Origin: JAVZLQ01 sp049972525
GTDB taxonomy: Archaea; Thermoproteota; Bathyarchaeia; Bathyarchaeales; Bathycorpusculaceae
Direction of reading: 5' to 3'
Length of the DNA stretch: 64,000 nucleotides
Assembly (NCBI GenBank): GCA_049972525.1
Contig: JBMFKI010000002.1
Coordinates: 62,001-126,000, forward strand
Positions 40,609 to 49,671 of this stretch are shown piece after piece (the stretch's first letter is position 1; each line of letters begins with the position of its first letter). Position numbers and translations under genes: made by a program. The notes beneath the pieces are model-generated. The model worked only from the letters and a program-made list of their open reading frames with translations, ran no database searches and had not been told where the DNA came from.

Positions 40609-42215
40609 TTTTCCATAAATTCTCTAAGCCAAGCTACGATGGCTTTGTTTCCTTTTCCTTTAGCGTTTGAATGCTTAAATCTTATTTTTCTCTTTAAGCA
40701 AGCTCTTTTGCAAGCGTTCAGAATCGTGTTGTCCCAATTTTCTCCATCTTGGAAAAGTAAAACTGCCTCATAGTTCATGCTGCCTATATATTCTTCAACT
40801 TGATTTGCCACGTACTCTCTTGTTTCCCTGTCTACTGGGAAAACGGTTTCATGTTGAGAAAGAGGGTAAACCTCGTCAAGTTCTACCGGAATTACGCCGA
40901 AAGGCGCAGCATAAACGCATACATGAATTTTGCTTAACTCCTGCTTAAAATGCGCTTGTAGAAATTTCATTTTTTCTTTAAACTCCTTTGCCTTATGGAA
41001 TGGCTTTGTCTGGGTCATTGGCACTAGTAAAAGAACATTTGCTTCATCGGGTTTCAAATATCTCTCTTTCATTCGCATTCTATGCCTAACAACTTCCGGC
41101 CGCGAAAGCCCTAAAGAATCATAGAAGAATAAACCGCTTTCCTTTACTGCTGGTGAGTACTTCTCAATAAACTCTTCATATTGCTTCAACTTTTTAAGAG
41201 CTTGAAGCAGAAATGGATGCACGTGTGCTCTAGTTTCAAGATGCTCCCATAACCTACCATCCCTTATTGCTTGTTTTATGCGCTTCAACTCTGAAAGGCA
41301 AACGTAAAGGTTGTGTTCAGCGAGGAAAGTTTCTCTTTCCTTTCGATTTTTTTCCAAAATTTCCTTCGGCGTGGCTGTGGAGCATTTTGGGCATGAGCAT
41401 GGGAAATATTCCAGTTCATTAAGTCTCCATGTGCCAGCATCAGTCATATAGCGGTTTTCTCTTGCATATATGGCGTATGCGGCGGAATCGAAAAGGTCGC
41501 ATCCAAGGGCAACAGCCAGCGAGAACATTATTGGATGCCCAGCACCGAACAGATGGAGAGGCTTGTCAATTGGCAGGTTCATTTTCGCAGTAATAATCAT
41601 GTCAACAAGGACATCGAAGCGGTAGCGTTCCATAACTTCTGTTGGGCTTCCCAAGGCGTAAATCTGGAATGGAAGTTTTCCCATTTCAATAGCCGATTCT
41701 GCCACAAGTTTTAGGTATCTTCCACCTTGCACCGGTCCAACCCACAAGATGTCCTCGCGGGTTTTAAGTTTAAAGAACTCCTTCGCCCTTCGCAGTGTTT
41801 CCCTAACTGTTTGTTCAGCATGCTTTTCTGAAACCTTCCAGCCTGTTGGTAAATCCAAAATTGTGGCTATGTCTGTGCCTATTCGCTCTTGGTAATCAAC
41901 AATTTCATGCGGGCTCATCTCTATATCTCCATAGACAAGAATTTGGTAGGCTCCTGAATCCGTCATTATAACTCCATTATAATCGAGGAATTTGTGTAAT
42001 CCCTCTTCTACTGGCTTGTTTTGGAAGTGTTTTCGCAGTATGTAGGCGTTCGTAATTAACGCTTCAAAACCTATTTCTCTAATTTTTCTCGGAGGAATCG
42101 GCTGTACTTTTGGGTTTATTACTGGAAACAAAAGTGGAGTTTCAACAGCGCCATTTTTAGTTTTCAGCTTTCCAATTCTTGCAAGCAAGTCTTTCTCCTT
42201 AACTTCGAAAGCCAT
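40605..42215 (-). CDS. tgtA: Archaeosine tRNA-guanine transglycosylase
   Basis: A 536-residue archaeal TGT that exchanges guanine-15 of tRNA for preQ0 on the way to archaeosine. The catalytic pocket includes Asp86 in VIMTDSGAYQILVYG and the later DLPTGWKVSEKHAEQTV. The zinc site is FPCSCPKCS with a His downstream. The C-terminal part (about 385-536: LLLVPMTQTKPFHKAKEF, HETVFPVDRETREYV) is the DUF5591/archaeosine-specific region. This form lacks an obvious PUA domain at the very end, so G15 recognition may depend on the middle domains or another protein. It is divergent from the PAC2 gene. Confidence 0.9.
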   Translation of the reverse strand: MAFEVKEKDLLARIGKLKTKNGAVETPLLFPVINPKVQPIPPRKIREIGFEALITNAYILRKHFQNKPVEEGLHKFLDYNGVIMTDSGAYQILVYGDIEMSPHEIVDYQERIGTDIATILDLPTGWKVSEKHAEQTVRETLRRAKEFFKLKTREDILWVGPVQGGRYLKLVAESAIEMGKLPFQIYALGSPTEVMERYRFDVLVDMIITAKMNLPIDKPLHLFGAGHPIMFSLAVALGCDLFDSAAYAIYARENRYMTDAGTWRLNELEYFPCSCPKCSTATPKEILEKNRKERETFLAEHNLYVCLSELKRIKQAIRDGRLWEHLETRAHVHPFLLQALKKLKQYEEFIEKYSPAVKESGLFFYDSLGLSRPEVVRHRMRMKERYLKPDEANVLLLVPMTQTKPFHKAKEFKEKMKFLQAHFKQELSKIHVCVYAAPFGVIPVELDEVYPLSQHETVFPVDRETREYVANQVEEYIGSMNYEAVLLFQDGENWDNTILNACKRACLKRKIRFKHSNAKGKGNKAIVAWLREFMEK

Positions 42216-42294
42216 AATAGGAGACCTTAAACAAAATCAGCTAAACACACTTATATCGCATTTTCTTTTATTCACCTAAAACGCGCCATAGGAA

Positions 42295-43056
42295 GTGCCT
42301 AATGTGGTTTGCATTGCACAAATTCACGAGAAACCAAAATTAAACAACCCGATCCTGATTGAAGGCTTGCCTGGAATAGGTTTCGTAGCTAACATAGCTG
42401 CCCTACATTTGATACAGGAGTTAAAAGCGAAGCTATTCGCTGAAATAATTTCTGACGCGTTCCAAGACTTGGCGGTAACTACGGAAACTGGTGGAACGCG
42501 TTCTCCAATAAATGAGCTTTACTACTGTAAGAGGGATGATGGCGGCCGCGACCTTATAGTTTGGTATGGCAACACTCAAGCCCTAACAACCTTTGGGCAG
42601 TATGAACTTTGCGGTCGAGTTTTGGATTTAGCTCAAGAGTTAGGTTGCCGTTTTATAATAACTTTAGGCGGCTTTAAGGTTGAGGAAGCAAAAACTGCTC
42701 CGCAAGTTTATTGCGCGGCCACGGATGCTGAAACTTTGAATGAGGTCTTAAACCTTGGTGCAAAAACCATGGTAGGGCAGATTTTTGGTATTGCGGGGAT
42801 TCTTTTAGGTCTGGGAAAACTGAGGGGACTTAAAGGTTTTTCACTTTTAGTTGAAACTTTAGGCACTTATCCAGATGTGAATGCTACACGCTATGCGTTG
42901 TCGGTGTTGGTTAACTTCCTTAAATTAAACGTTGACTTGTCAAAGTTGGATATCGCAGCGGAGAAAACTCAAAGAATACTTGAATCTTTTGGCATAATTA
43001 GAACAGTTAGGGAAGAGCGGAAGAAAGAAGAGCAACAGTTCCGCTGGTTTGTCTAG
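42295..43056 (+). CDS. PAC2-family (proteasome assembly chaperone-like) protein
   Basis: A 253-residue DUF75/PAC2 protein. The N-terminal NPILIEGLPGIGFVANIAAL and the middle LGCRFIITLGGFKVEEAKT and IFGIAGILLGLGKLRG are the family core; eukaryotic relatives assist 20S proteasome assembly, and archaeal members bind proteasome core particles through C-terminal motifs in some cases. The C-terminus ends QQFRWFV, not the HbYX form strictly, so the proteasome role is only family knowledge. The start is GTG at 42295. A shared AT-rich spacer separates it from tgtA, and it overlaps the helicase gene end by 4 bp. Confidence 0.82.
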   Translation: MPNVVCIAQIHEKPKLNNPILIEGLPGIGFVANIAALHLIQELKAKLFAEIISDAFQDLAVTTETGGTRSPINELYYCKRDDGGRDLIVWYGNTQALTTFGQYELCGRVLDLAQELGCRFIITLGGFKVEEAKTAPQVYCAATDAETLNEVLNLGAKTMVGQIFGIAGILLGLGKLRGLKGFSLLVETLGTYPDVNATRYALSVLVNFLKLNVDLSKLDIAAEKTQRILESFGIIRTVREERKKEEQQFRWFV

Positions 43057-45182
43057 CTATAAGCATACGCTCTAAAATTCCTTATCTCGTTGACGATGTT
43101 CTCTAACGCCAAGTGGGATTTCATCTCTTCTCTCCACTCTCTTGGGAGTTTTCTTCGAAAGTGTCCCGCTGCACGGTTATCCATGATCAAAATAATTCCT
43201 CGATCCTCTGGGCTTCGTATCAGCCTTCCAGCGGATTGCGCCAGCGCATTTAAACATGGTATGTCATTTGCATACTCAATGGCTTTTTCTCCGAATTTTT
43301 CCGCGAAGTATTTGTAAAGTGCTTCTTGAAGCTCTGTTTTCTTCGGATAGGGCAACCCAACTATTATAACGGCTGAAAGCATACTTCGTCCTTCCATAGT
43401 CATGTCAACTCCCTCACTTATTTTGCCTCTGGCAACGCCGAAAACAGCGCACTTTCTGTTCTTTTTCAAAAACTGGAGCACATCCAGAATCTTTGTTCTC
43501 CTCTCCTCAGCCACTATTGGAAACGCGAATTTTGTAACTTTTAGAACTTCCTGCATAACCTCATATGACGGGAAATAAACAGCTGCGTTTCCGTCGATCT
43601 CCGACATTACTCGCGTTAGGCGAGCTGCGATAGTTCTCCATTGCTCCTCGTTGCGCTCCTCGAATTTTGTTGTCACAGCCTTGTCCACTATTATGAGCCT
43701 ATTTTCAGATGAGAATGGGCTTGGAAGCTCCATGGTCTCGCAGCGTTTCCTCTCAATTCCCAAAACGTCCATGTAATAGTCCATTTGCCATAATGTTCCA
43801 GACATAAGTATAGCCGAGCGCAACTCATTAATCACACTGGCTGCTAAAGCTGGGTCAAGACATCTAAATCCAAGCTTTACACGTTTCTTACCATTCTGCG
43901 CTCTCTCAGCTTTCACGTATCTCACATAACTTGAACCAGTAAGGCTTACGAAATCTGATAGGAAAGTTGCACACCTGGAAGTATATGAAACTGGGTTTCT
44001 ACCCATTTCAGCTCTTTTTTGGCGAATCGCCTCGCCAACATCTGCAAGCTCAGAAATAATCTCCAAAAGCCTCTCGGCGTTGACGTCCAATTTTTCAATT
44101 AAAGCGTTAATGAACTCTTCTCTTTCAATGACGTGTTCAACGTCAAGTCCGTAGTTCCTATAAACCTTCTTTCCAAACTGCGCAGTCACGCTGCGCAATG
44201 CTTCCAAGAAGCCGAAGTCTTCCAAACCAAAGTATTTAATCTCTTTTTGTGCCCTCACCACTGATGTCGTGGATAATTCATCAGACAATAAGCCAGCAGC
44301 ATAATACGGTAGACTGTGCGCCTCATCAAAAACGCAGTTTATGCTTCCAGTTTTTATCCCCGCCCTCCCTAAAATGGAGCCTCTGATGGCATCAACAAGA
44401 ATGTAGTTGTAGTTGCCAATAATAACGTCCGCGTACCTTGTGAGAATCCTTGTAACCTCATAGGGGCAGAGCTCCTCGTCTCTGCAAATTTTGTAAACTT
44501 CTTCTGGTGACAGCGGCCCAATACTTTTTATTTTGTTAATAACGCTGTGGACAAGCCAGCTTGGCTTCCAGCCGTTGTATGTTCTCTCATAAAAACCGCA
44601 AGTTTCTCTGAATATGCCTTCTTTTAAGCCCTTGCAGTAATGCAGAAAGTCACGGTAGCTTATATCCCTAAGTTTGCGGTTTTCGAACGCGTGTGGACAC
44701 ATTTCCTTTTTGCTTTTGAAAACTGATGCTACGAGGCTTATGTTGCTTTTCTCCTTTATGCCTTTAAGCTCTCTGCAGTAAATTTCAAGCTGGTTTTTTG
44801 TTCTTGTTAAGGCGAGGAGCCTTCCAACAGCGTCGTTTGACTTTTTAGCCATAAAGAACGCTGTCAAAATGGAGATGGACTTTCCAGTTCCGCAAGGTGA
44901 AGAAAGCAGACCTATCTTTCCATTTCTAAAAATGTTGAAGGCGAATTTTATTGCATCAATTTGGAAGGGACGAAAACTCGGGTAAGGAAAAATTTCCCTA
45001 ACGCATCTTTCAAAATTAAAAGTGCCTTTATTTTCAGCTGCAATCTTCTGGGAGCGTAAATCAGAAGCTTTCCTAAGTAAAGTTCCACATCTCCTACAGA
45101 AGCGGCTCTTTTGGTAATCTTCAAACGAATATTTTTCGCCGCATTTTCTGCAGGCGTATACCACTTCAACCATGATAATCAT
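43053..45182 (-). CDS. XPD/Rad3-like 4Fe-4S DNA helicase with N-terminal zinc ribbon
   Basis: A 709-residue superfamily 2 helicase. The helicase core begins at FRPFQIDAIKFAFNIF; Walker A is SSPCGTGKSISI, the DEAH box is CVFDEAHSLPYYAAG and motif VI is QSAGRLIRSPEDRG. Four Cys suitable for the XPD cluster occur in EMCPHAF, FLHYCKGL, ETCGFYE and EELCPYE. An extra N-terminal zinc ribbon (Cys11, Cys14, Cys29, Cys32: ACRKCG/FCRRCG) is not part of canonical archaeal XPD. The likely task is 5'-3' unwinding in repair. Met4 is an alternative start. It lies 54 bp downstream of the Sm-like gene on the same strand. Confidence 0.87.
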   Translation of the reverse strand: MIIMVEVVYACRKCGEKYSFEDYQKSRFCRRCGTLLRKASDLRSQKIAAENKGTFNFERCVREIFPYPSFRPFQIDAIKFAFNIFRNGKIGLLSSPCGTGKSISILTAFFMAKKSNDAVGRLLALTRTKNQLEIYCRELKGIKEKSNISLVASVFKSKKEMCPHAFENRKLRDISYRDFLHYCKGLKEGIFRETCGFYERTYNGWKPSWLVHSVINKIKSIGPLSPEEVYKICRDEELCPYEVTRILTRYADVIIGNYNYILVDAIRGSILGRAGIKTGSINCVFDEAHSLPYYAAGLLSDELSTTSVVRAQKEIKYFGLEDFGFLEALRSVTAQFGKKVYRNYGLDVEHVIEREEFINALIEKLDVNAERLLEIISELADVGEAIRQKRAEMGRNPVSYTSRCATFLSDFVSLTGSSYVRYVKAERAQNGKKRVKLGFRCLDPALAASVINELRSAILMSGTLWQMDYYMDVLGIERKRCETMELPSPFSSENRLIIVDKAVTTKFEERNEEQWRTIAARLTRVMSEIDGNAAVYFPSYEVMQEVLKVTKFAFPIVAEERRTKILDVLQFLKKNRKCAVFGVARGKISEGVDMTMEGRSMLSAVIIVGLPYPKKTELQEALYKYFAEKFGEKAIEYANDIPCLNALAQSAGRLIRSPEDRGIILIMDNRAAGHFRRKLPREWREEMKSHLALENIVNEIRNFRAYAYS

Positions 45183-45236
45183 TCTTGTCCAGCGTGTTCA
45201 AACAAGAAAAGAGAAGATGGTGCAGCATTTAAATTG

Positions 45237-45662
45237 TTATTGCCCTTTTATTTCGCTGACAAACTGTTCATAGACTTTCTGTACACGTTCTGCTGCTGGA
45301 CCTGAACCTTCTACAACGCCTTTTTCCGTCACCTTGACCTTATCCATAACCCATATGAACCCCTTATCCTCGTAAAGCTTAACCATCGTTGGGAAAACTT
45401 TTTCAAGGCGGTCTGCCAAGGCTTTTAGGTCGAATGGTTTTTCCACGCTTAATATTTGTGCAACCACGTTTCCATTTAAGAAGACTCTGTGCAAAATTTT
45501 TCCTTCCTCATCCTTTGCCTCAGCCAAGACAAGGCTTAAATTGTCAGGGTTTACTCCTATCAACGTTCCACTGTATGTCTTTCCAGTTGTTGTTAAGACG
45601 ATCACAGTTTTATCTACAAGTGCCGTTACTTCGGTGAAAAACTTTCTCTGCGCTATAGACAT
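45237..45662 (-). CDS. Sm-like archaeal protein with C-terminal domain (SmAP3 type)
   Basis: A 141-residue protein. The first ~75 residues are an Sm fold: ALVDKTVIVLTTTGKTYSG (Sm1) and HRVFLNGNVVAQILSVE (Sm2). The remaining ~65 residues (LKALADRLEKVFPTMVKLYE, FIWVMDKVKVTEKGVVEG) form an added alpha/beta domain as in the crenarchaeal SmAP3. Sm rings bind U-rich RNA; the function of the added domain is unknown. GGAGG-like bases precede the ATG. It stands between the GlmU-like gene and the helicase on the same strand. Confidence 0.85.
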   Translation of the reverse strand: MSIAQRKFFTEVTALVDKTVIVLTTTGKTYSGTLIGVNPDNLSLVLAEAKDEEGKILHRVFLNGNVVAQILSVEKPFDLKALADRLEKVFPTMVKLYEDKGFIWVMDKVKVTEKGVVEGSGPAAERVQKVYEQFVSEIKGQ

Positions 45663-45729
45663 TTTTTTCCTCCTTTTCCATAATGAAATTGTGGAACAAC
45701 TATTTAGAATTTAACAAATAAACCGTGCG

Positions 45730-47004
45730 TTAAAAAGATCTGCTTTTAACATTCTGCTTTGCAAGCACGATTTTGTTTGATGGCAAATCCCTCGTGACAG
45801 TTAAGTTTGGACCAACCCAGCTGTTTACGCCTACTTTTACTCCAGGCATGAAAAGAGCATTTATGCCCGTCTTAACGTTGTCGCCTAGAATTGCACCAAG
45901 TTTCCTTTTTCCGCTATCTACAACTTCGCCTTTCACGGTCATTTTCACTGTTTTTCCATCAAACCTATAATTGGCAGTAATTGTTCCAGCTCCCAAATTG
46001 CAGTTTTCTCCGATTATGCTGTCTCCAACGTAGGAGAGGTGACCAATATGCACGTTATCCATTATGATGCTGTTTTTTATTTCGCAAGCGTTTCCTATGC
46101 GCACTCCCTTGCCAATGCTAGTGTATGGACGGATGTAACAGTTCGGTCCCACGTCGCTTCCCTCATCGATAAAGGCTGGACCTTCTATATATGCGCCTGA
46201 ACGTATTCGGGCATTCTCCGCAACGGTTACCGGTCCTATCAAGTGCGCGCCCTCCTCAATGTTTCCTAAAACCTTGTGCTCCATTCGCTTCAAAGCCCAA
46301 CTATTTGCCTCAAGCAAGTCCCAGGGTCTTCCAATGTCCATCCACTCATCTCTTGAAATCTTTGCTGCTAAAACGTTCTTTTTTTCCTTAAGAAATAGTG
46401 AAATTGCATCTGTTATTTCAAATTCACCTCTGATGGACGCAGCTGTTTCCTTTATTTTTTCAAAGATTTCTGTTGAAAATATGTATATTCCAGCGTTAGC
46501 CAAATTTGTTGGCGCTTCGCCCCTCTTCGGCTTTTCAACTATCCTCTTCACTTTTTCATCGTTTTCTAATTCAACTATCCCGTAGTTTTCAGGGCTTTCA
46601 ACAGGAACAACAGTCATGACTGCCGCTGCCTTTTCTTTCCCATATAAGTTTAGAACTTTTCCTATAGCCTCGTTGGAGAACAATAAGTCGCCGTAAACAA
46701 GTAGAAAATCACCTTTCACATGCGGCGCAACGGTGCCCACAGCGTTGCCTGTTCCAAGGATCTCCTTTTGCTCAACATATTCAACAGTCAACCCAAACTT
46801 TTTCCCATCACCAAAATAATCTCGGATAGCGTTTCCCATGTAGTGGATAACTATTAAAACCTCATTTATCCCAGAAGCCTTTATCGCGTTTAAACAATGT
46901 TCAAGCAGTGGTTTTCCACCAACCTTTATCATGTGCTTCGGTCTTGTCAAAGTGATTGGTTGAAGTCTAACGCCTTCTCCAGCCGCTAAAACTACCGCCT
47001 TCAT
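45730..47004 (-). CDS. GlmU-like bifunctional sugar-1-phosphate nucleotidyltransferase/acetyltransferase
   Basis: A 424-residue enzyme. The N-terminal pyrophosphorylase has MKAVVLAAGEGVRLQPIT, VYGDLLFSNEAI, NYGIVELENDEKVKRIVEKP and NAGIYIFS. From about residue 250 there is a left-handed beta-helix (IGPVTVAENARIRSGAYIEG, CEIKNSIIMDNVHIGHLSY) with ANYRFDGKTVKM, the GlmU acetyltransferase-site region. It should convert GlcN-1-P or related phosphates to UDP-GlcNAc or act on glucose-1-P with dTTP/UTP, as archaeal GlmU-like enzymes do. The ATG overlaps the stop of the GlmM-like gene by 4 bp, which supports the hexosamine route. Confidence 0.88.
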   Translation of the reverse strand: MKAVVLAAGEGVRLQPITLTRPKHMIKVGGKPLLEHCLNAIKASGINEVLIVIHYMGNAIRDYFGDGKKFGLTVEYVEQKEILGTGNAVGTVAPHVKGDFLLVYGDLLFSNEAIGKVLNLYGKEKAAAVMTVVPVESPENYGIVELENDEKVKRIVEKPKRGEAPTNLANAGIYIFSTEIFEKIKETAASIRGEFEITDAISLFLKEKKNVLAAKISRDEWMDIGRPWDLLEANSWALKRMEHKVLGNIEEGAHLIGPVTVAENARIRSGAYIEGPAFIDEGSDVGPNCYIRPYTSIGKGVRIGNACEIKNSIIMDNVHIGHLSYVGDSIIGENCNLGAGTITANYRFDGKTVKMTVKGEVVDSGKRKLGAILGDNVKTGINALFMPGVKVGVNSWVGPNLTVTRDLPSNKIVLAKQNVKSRSF

Positions 47005-48365
47005 TCCTTCACCTCAGCAATTGATTTTTTAACGACTTCTATTGCTATTTTCATCAGCTCCTCTGCATGTTTTAATGATTTACCTTCCACAGTTAATCTT
47101 ATGAGCGGCTCGGTTCCCGAAGCTCTAACCAAAATCCAACCTTCTGAAAGTGTTAGGCGGGCGCCATCAACTGTTGAGAAATCCTCGTATCGTGGAAATG
47201 TAGACTTTAAGTGTTCACCTGTTCTTTTAACAACTTCAAGTTTTGCTTCATTCTTGCAGGCGATGTTCTCTCTCACAGTTGCGTATTCTGGCACTTCAGC
47301 TACAAAATCTGATAAGCATTTTCCCTCTTTTTCCAAGGCTTCAAGAAGCAGAGTTGAAGATAAGATTCCGTCTGGGCAGTAATGAAGTTTCGGGTGTATC
47401 CATGCCCCGCATGGTTCTCCACCGAAGATCGCCTTATGCCTTATCACTGATTCTGCAATGTATATGTCGCCAACCTTTGTTCTAACAACTTTTCCGCCAT
47501 CAGCACTCACTGTGTCGTCGACGCACATGGAAGCCTCAACATTAGTAACAACGGTGCCGCCGCCATTTTCACTTACAACGTAAGCGGCATAAGCTGCTAG
47601 CACACGATCAAAATCTACAAAACGTCCTTTCTCATCAACAAATGCAACTCTGTCGCCGTCGCCGTCATAAGCCACGCCTAGATCCGCTTTAAGTTCATGA
47701 ACAATTTTGGCAAGCGAAACTAACGATTCAGCATCTGGCTCTGGGCTTCTTGCTGTGAAGAAACCGTCTGGATGCGCATTTATCCCCGTCACTTTGCAGC
47801 CTAAAATTCTAAAAACTGTTGGGGCGATACTGTGGGTTGCTCCACATCCTGGGTCAATAACGATGCGCCAATTTTTACGTAACTTTACGGCTTTACATAT
47901 AGTATCAATGTATTTTTGGCTTTCATCTGCTGCAACAGCATTACCAATTTTTCGCCACTCTGCAAAAGTGAAGTTTTGGCTTTTTATTATCTTCTCAATT
48001 TTGTCTTGTTTTTCTTCGTTGTATGCTGCGCTGTTGTTGTCGAAAAATTTTATGCCGTTATATTGTGGTGGGTTATGTGATGCGGTTATCATAATTCCAG
48101 TGTCAGCATTCAAATGCTTTGTAAGATAGGCTAGAACTGGGGTTGGCAAAACATTTAGGCAATAAACGTTTACTCCTCCAGCTAAAAGTCCGGAAACCAA
48201 TGCTTTTTCAAGCATTAACCCAGAAACCCTCGTGTCTCTTGCTATGAGCACTCTTTTTTTGCCGAAAGTTGCTGTGGCTAAGCCGACTTTAACTGCGAGC
48301 GTCGGCGTTAAATCGATGTTAACTATTCCGCGGATTCCTGAACTGCCAAACAGTTTCTTCTTCAA
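47001..48365 (-). CDS. glmM: Phosphoglucosamine mutase-like phosphohexomutase
   Basis: A 454-residue alpha-D-phosphohexomutase. Motifs in order: the start GSSGIRGIVN, the phosphoserine loop TASHNPPQYNGIKFF, the metal-binding loop DGDGDRVAFVDEKG, the sugar-binding GGEPCGAWI and the phosphate-binding RASGTEPLIRLTVEG. Family members act on glucosamine, glucose or mannose phosphates. Overlap with a GlmU-like gene favours GlcN-6-P to GlcN-1-P. The length is normal. The PfkB kinase gene is 72 bp upstream on the same strand. Confidence 0.88.
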   Translation of the reverse strand: MKKKLFGSSGIRGIVNIDLTPTLAVKVGLATATFGKKRVLIARDTRVSGLMLEKALVSGLLAGGVNVYCLNVLPTPVLAYLTKHLNADTGIMITASHNPPQYNGIKFFDNNSAAYNEEKQDKIEKIIKSQNFTFAEWRKIGNAVAADESQKYIDTICKAVKLRKNWRIVIDPGCGATHSIAPTVFRILGCKVTGINAHPDGFFTARSPEPDAESLVSLAKIVHELKADLGVAYDGDGDRVAFVDEKGRFVDFDRVLAAYAAYVVSENGGGTVVTNVEASMCVDDTVSADGGKVVRTKVGDIYIAESVIRHKAIFGGEPCGAWIHPKLHYCPDGILSSTLLLEALEKEGKCLSDFVAEVPEYATVRENIACKNEAKLEVVKRTGEHLKSTFPRYEDFSTVDGARLTLSEGWILVRASGTEPLIRLTVEGKSLKHAEELMKIAIEVVKKSIAEVKE

Positions 48366-48437
48366 CGATTTTCACCGAATGCTCTTTTATGTTTAAACTG
48401 GAATTTCACTTAAATAGTTATGCAATAAAGCGTAGAA

Positions 48438-49520
48438 TCAGCAATTCTTTAACCTTTCACAGAACCGTAGAAGCCTTTTCCTTGTTGGATGTTTTCCCTC
48501 AGGACTTGAGATGTAATAAGCGGCGACGGCGTTAGCCAAAGTTAGCCTTCCCTCATCTGAAAGTTTGAAGGCATCTCCCAAAATGTTTCCAGCGTTCCAA
48601 GCGTCGCCAGCGCCAGTAGCCCGTAAAACTGGAACCCTGAAGGCTGGAACAACGATGCATTCCTTTTTTGTTAAAGTTGCCGAAAAGCATGTTGTGTGCA
48701 AGTCTACCCTCGCAAATATTTTTGACGCCAAAGCTTCTGCAGAATTTTTCGCCAACTCTTCAATTGTCGAACCTTCCTTTGCATCACTTTTGTTTGTTAA
48801 TTGTTTTGCGTAGCAAATTGCCTCATTCTCGTTAACGCTTAATATGTTCAGGTTTCTATCTTGTAAAACTCGCTTTACCAACTCTGGAATTTTTTCCTTG
48901 TTTGGGTTTGGGTCTGCCGTGTCATAATATGTTTTGCCCTTGCCCTTTCGCTTAACGTAGCTGAAAACTTTATCTGCCAACTCTGTTCCAAAACGCCTTG
49001 TTCCAGCCCAGTTGAAAACGCAGACGTAGTCCGCCATTTTTAGTATTTCAAAATCCTCTGCATCCAGCAGTTCTGGATGGAAATCGGCGAGTGACCCTAC
49101 ATCCCTAAGCATAACGTTGATTTTTCCGGTCTTGCTTTTGAATTCAATGGACGTTGTTATTGATGGTTTTTTGCATATTTTAACATGTGAAAGATCAACT
49201 TTAAGCCGCTTAAAGCGAAGTCTTAATAGGCGTGCTCCAAGCTTATCTGTGCAAATTATTGGTGCAACCTTGACTCCCAAGTTGGCTAGGGCTGAGGCAG
49301 TATTTGCAGCGTTTCCCCCTCTAAACTCCACCTGTCTTACATTGTCTATGCTTCCACCTTTCCTTTCAGCAACATCCTCAACTTTTCTGGAGAAGGTTTT
49401 TAAGTCGTAGTTTAGGCATATTAGGCGGTCAAGGAAAAAATCTGGCATCACAACCACTTTGAGTTCGCCTATGTCGGTTTTAAGGAACTCTATCACTTCT
49501 TTAATGGAATTGTCATGCAA
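48438..49520 (-). CDS. PfkB/ribokinase-family sugar kinase
   Basis: A 360-residue kinase. The PfkB signature 1 region is EFRGGNAANTASALANLGVK and signature 2 with the catalytic base is RVPVLRATGAGDAWNAGNIL. The N-terminal strand KVVVMPDFFLDRLICLNYDL opens the family fold. The substrate could be fructose phosphate, a nucleoside or another sugar; sequence alone does not decide. It lies between the GlmM-like gene and a glycosyltransferase on the same strand. A decayed fragment resembling its N-terminus (see 50955-51060) lies upstream, so there may once have been a second copy. Confidence 0.82.
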   Translation of the reverse strand: MHDNSIKEVIEFLKTDIGELKVVVMPDFFLDRLICLNYDLKTFSRKVEDVAERKGGSIDNVRQVEFRGGNAANTASALANLGVKVAPIICTDKLGARLLRLRFKRLKVDLSHVKICKKPSITTSIEFKSKTGKINVMLRDVGSLADFHPELLDAEDFEILKMADYVCVFNWAGTRRFGTELADKVFSYVKRKGKGKTYYDTADPNPNKEKIPELVKRVLQDRNLNILSVNENEAICYAKQLTNKSDAKEGSTIEELAKNSAEALASKIFARVDLHTTCFSATLTKKECIVVPAFRVPVLRATGAGDAWNAGNILGDAFKLSDEGRLTLANAVAAYYISSPEGKHPTRKRLLRFCERLKNC

Positions 49521-49612
49521 CTTGGTTCACTTGAGTAGAGAATAAATGCAAAACATAAATAATGCTTATTGAGGGGTTTGAGCGAGAGCGCACTTTGTTT
49601 GGTATAACAACG

Positions 49613-49631
49613 CACGCGCGGCATGCGCGTG
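49613..49631. repeat. GC-rich hairpin downstream of glycosyltransferase gene
   Basis: CACGCGC and GCGCGTG are perfect 7-bp inverted arms around GGCAT, 41-59 nt beyond the glycosyltransferase stop. It stands out in an AT-rich spacer and could be a processing or termination signal; archaea do not usually need hairpin terminators. Confidence 0.4.
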
Positions 49632-49671
49632 AACGTCAATGGCATACTGAGCATTCAGGCATAAAAGCATG

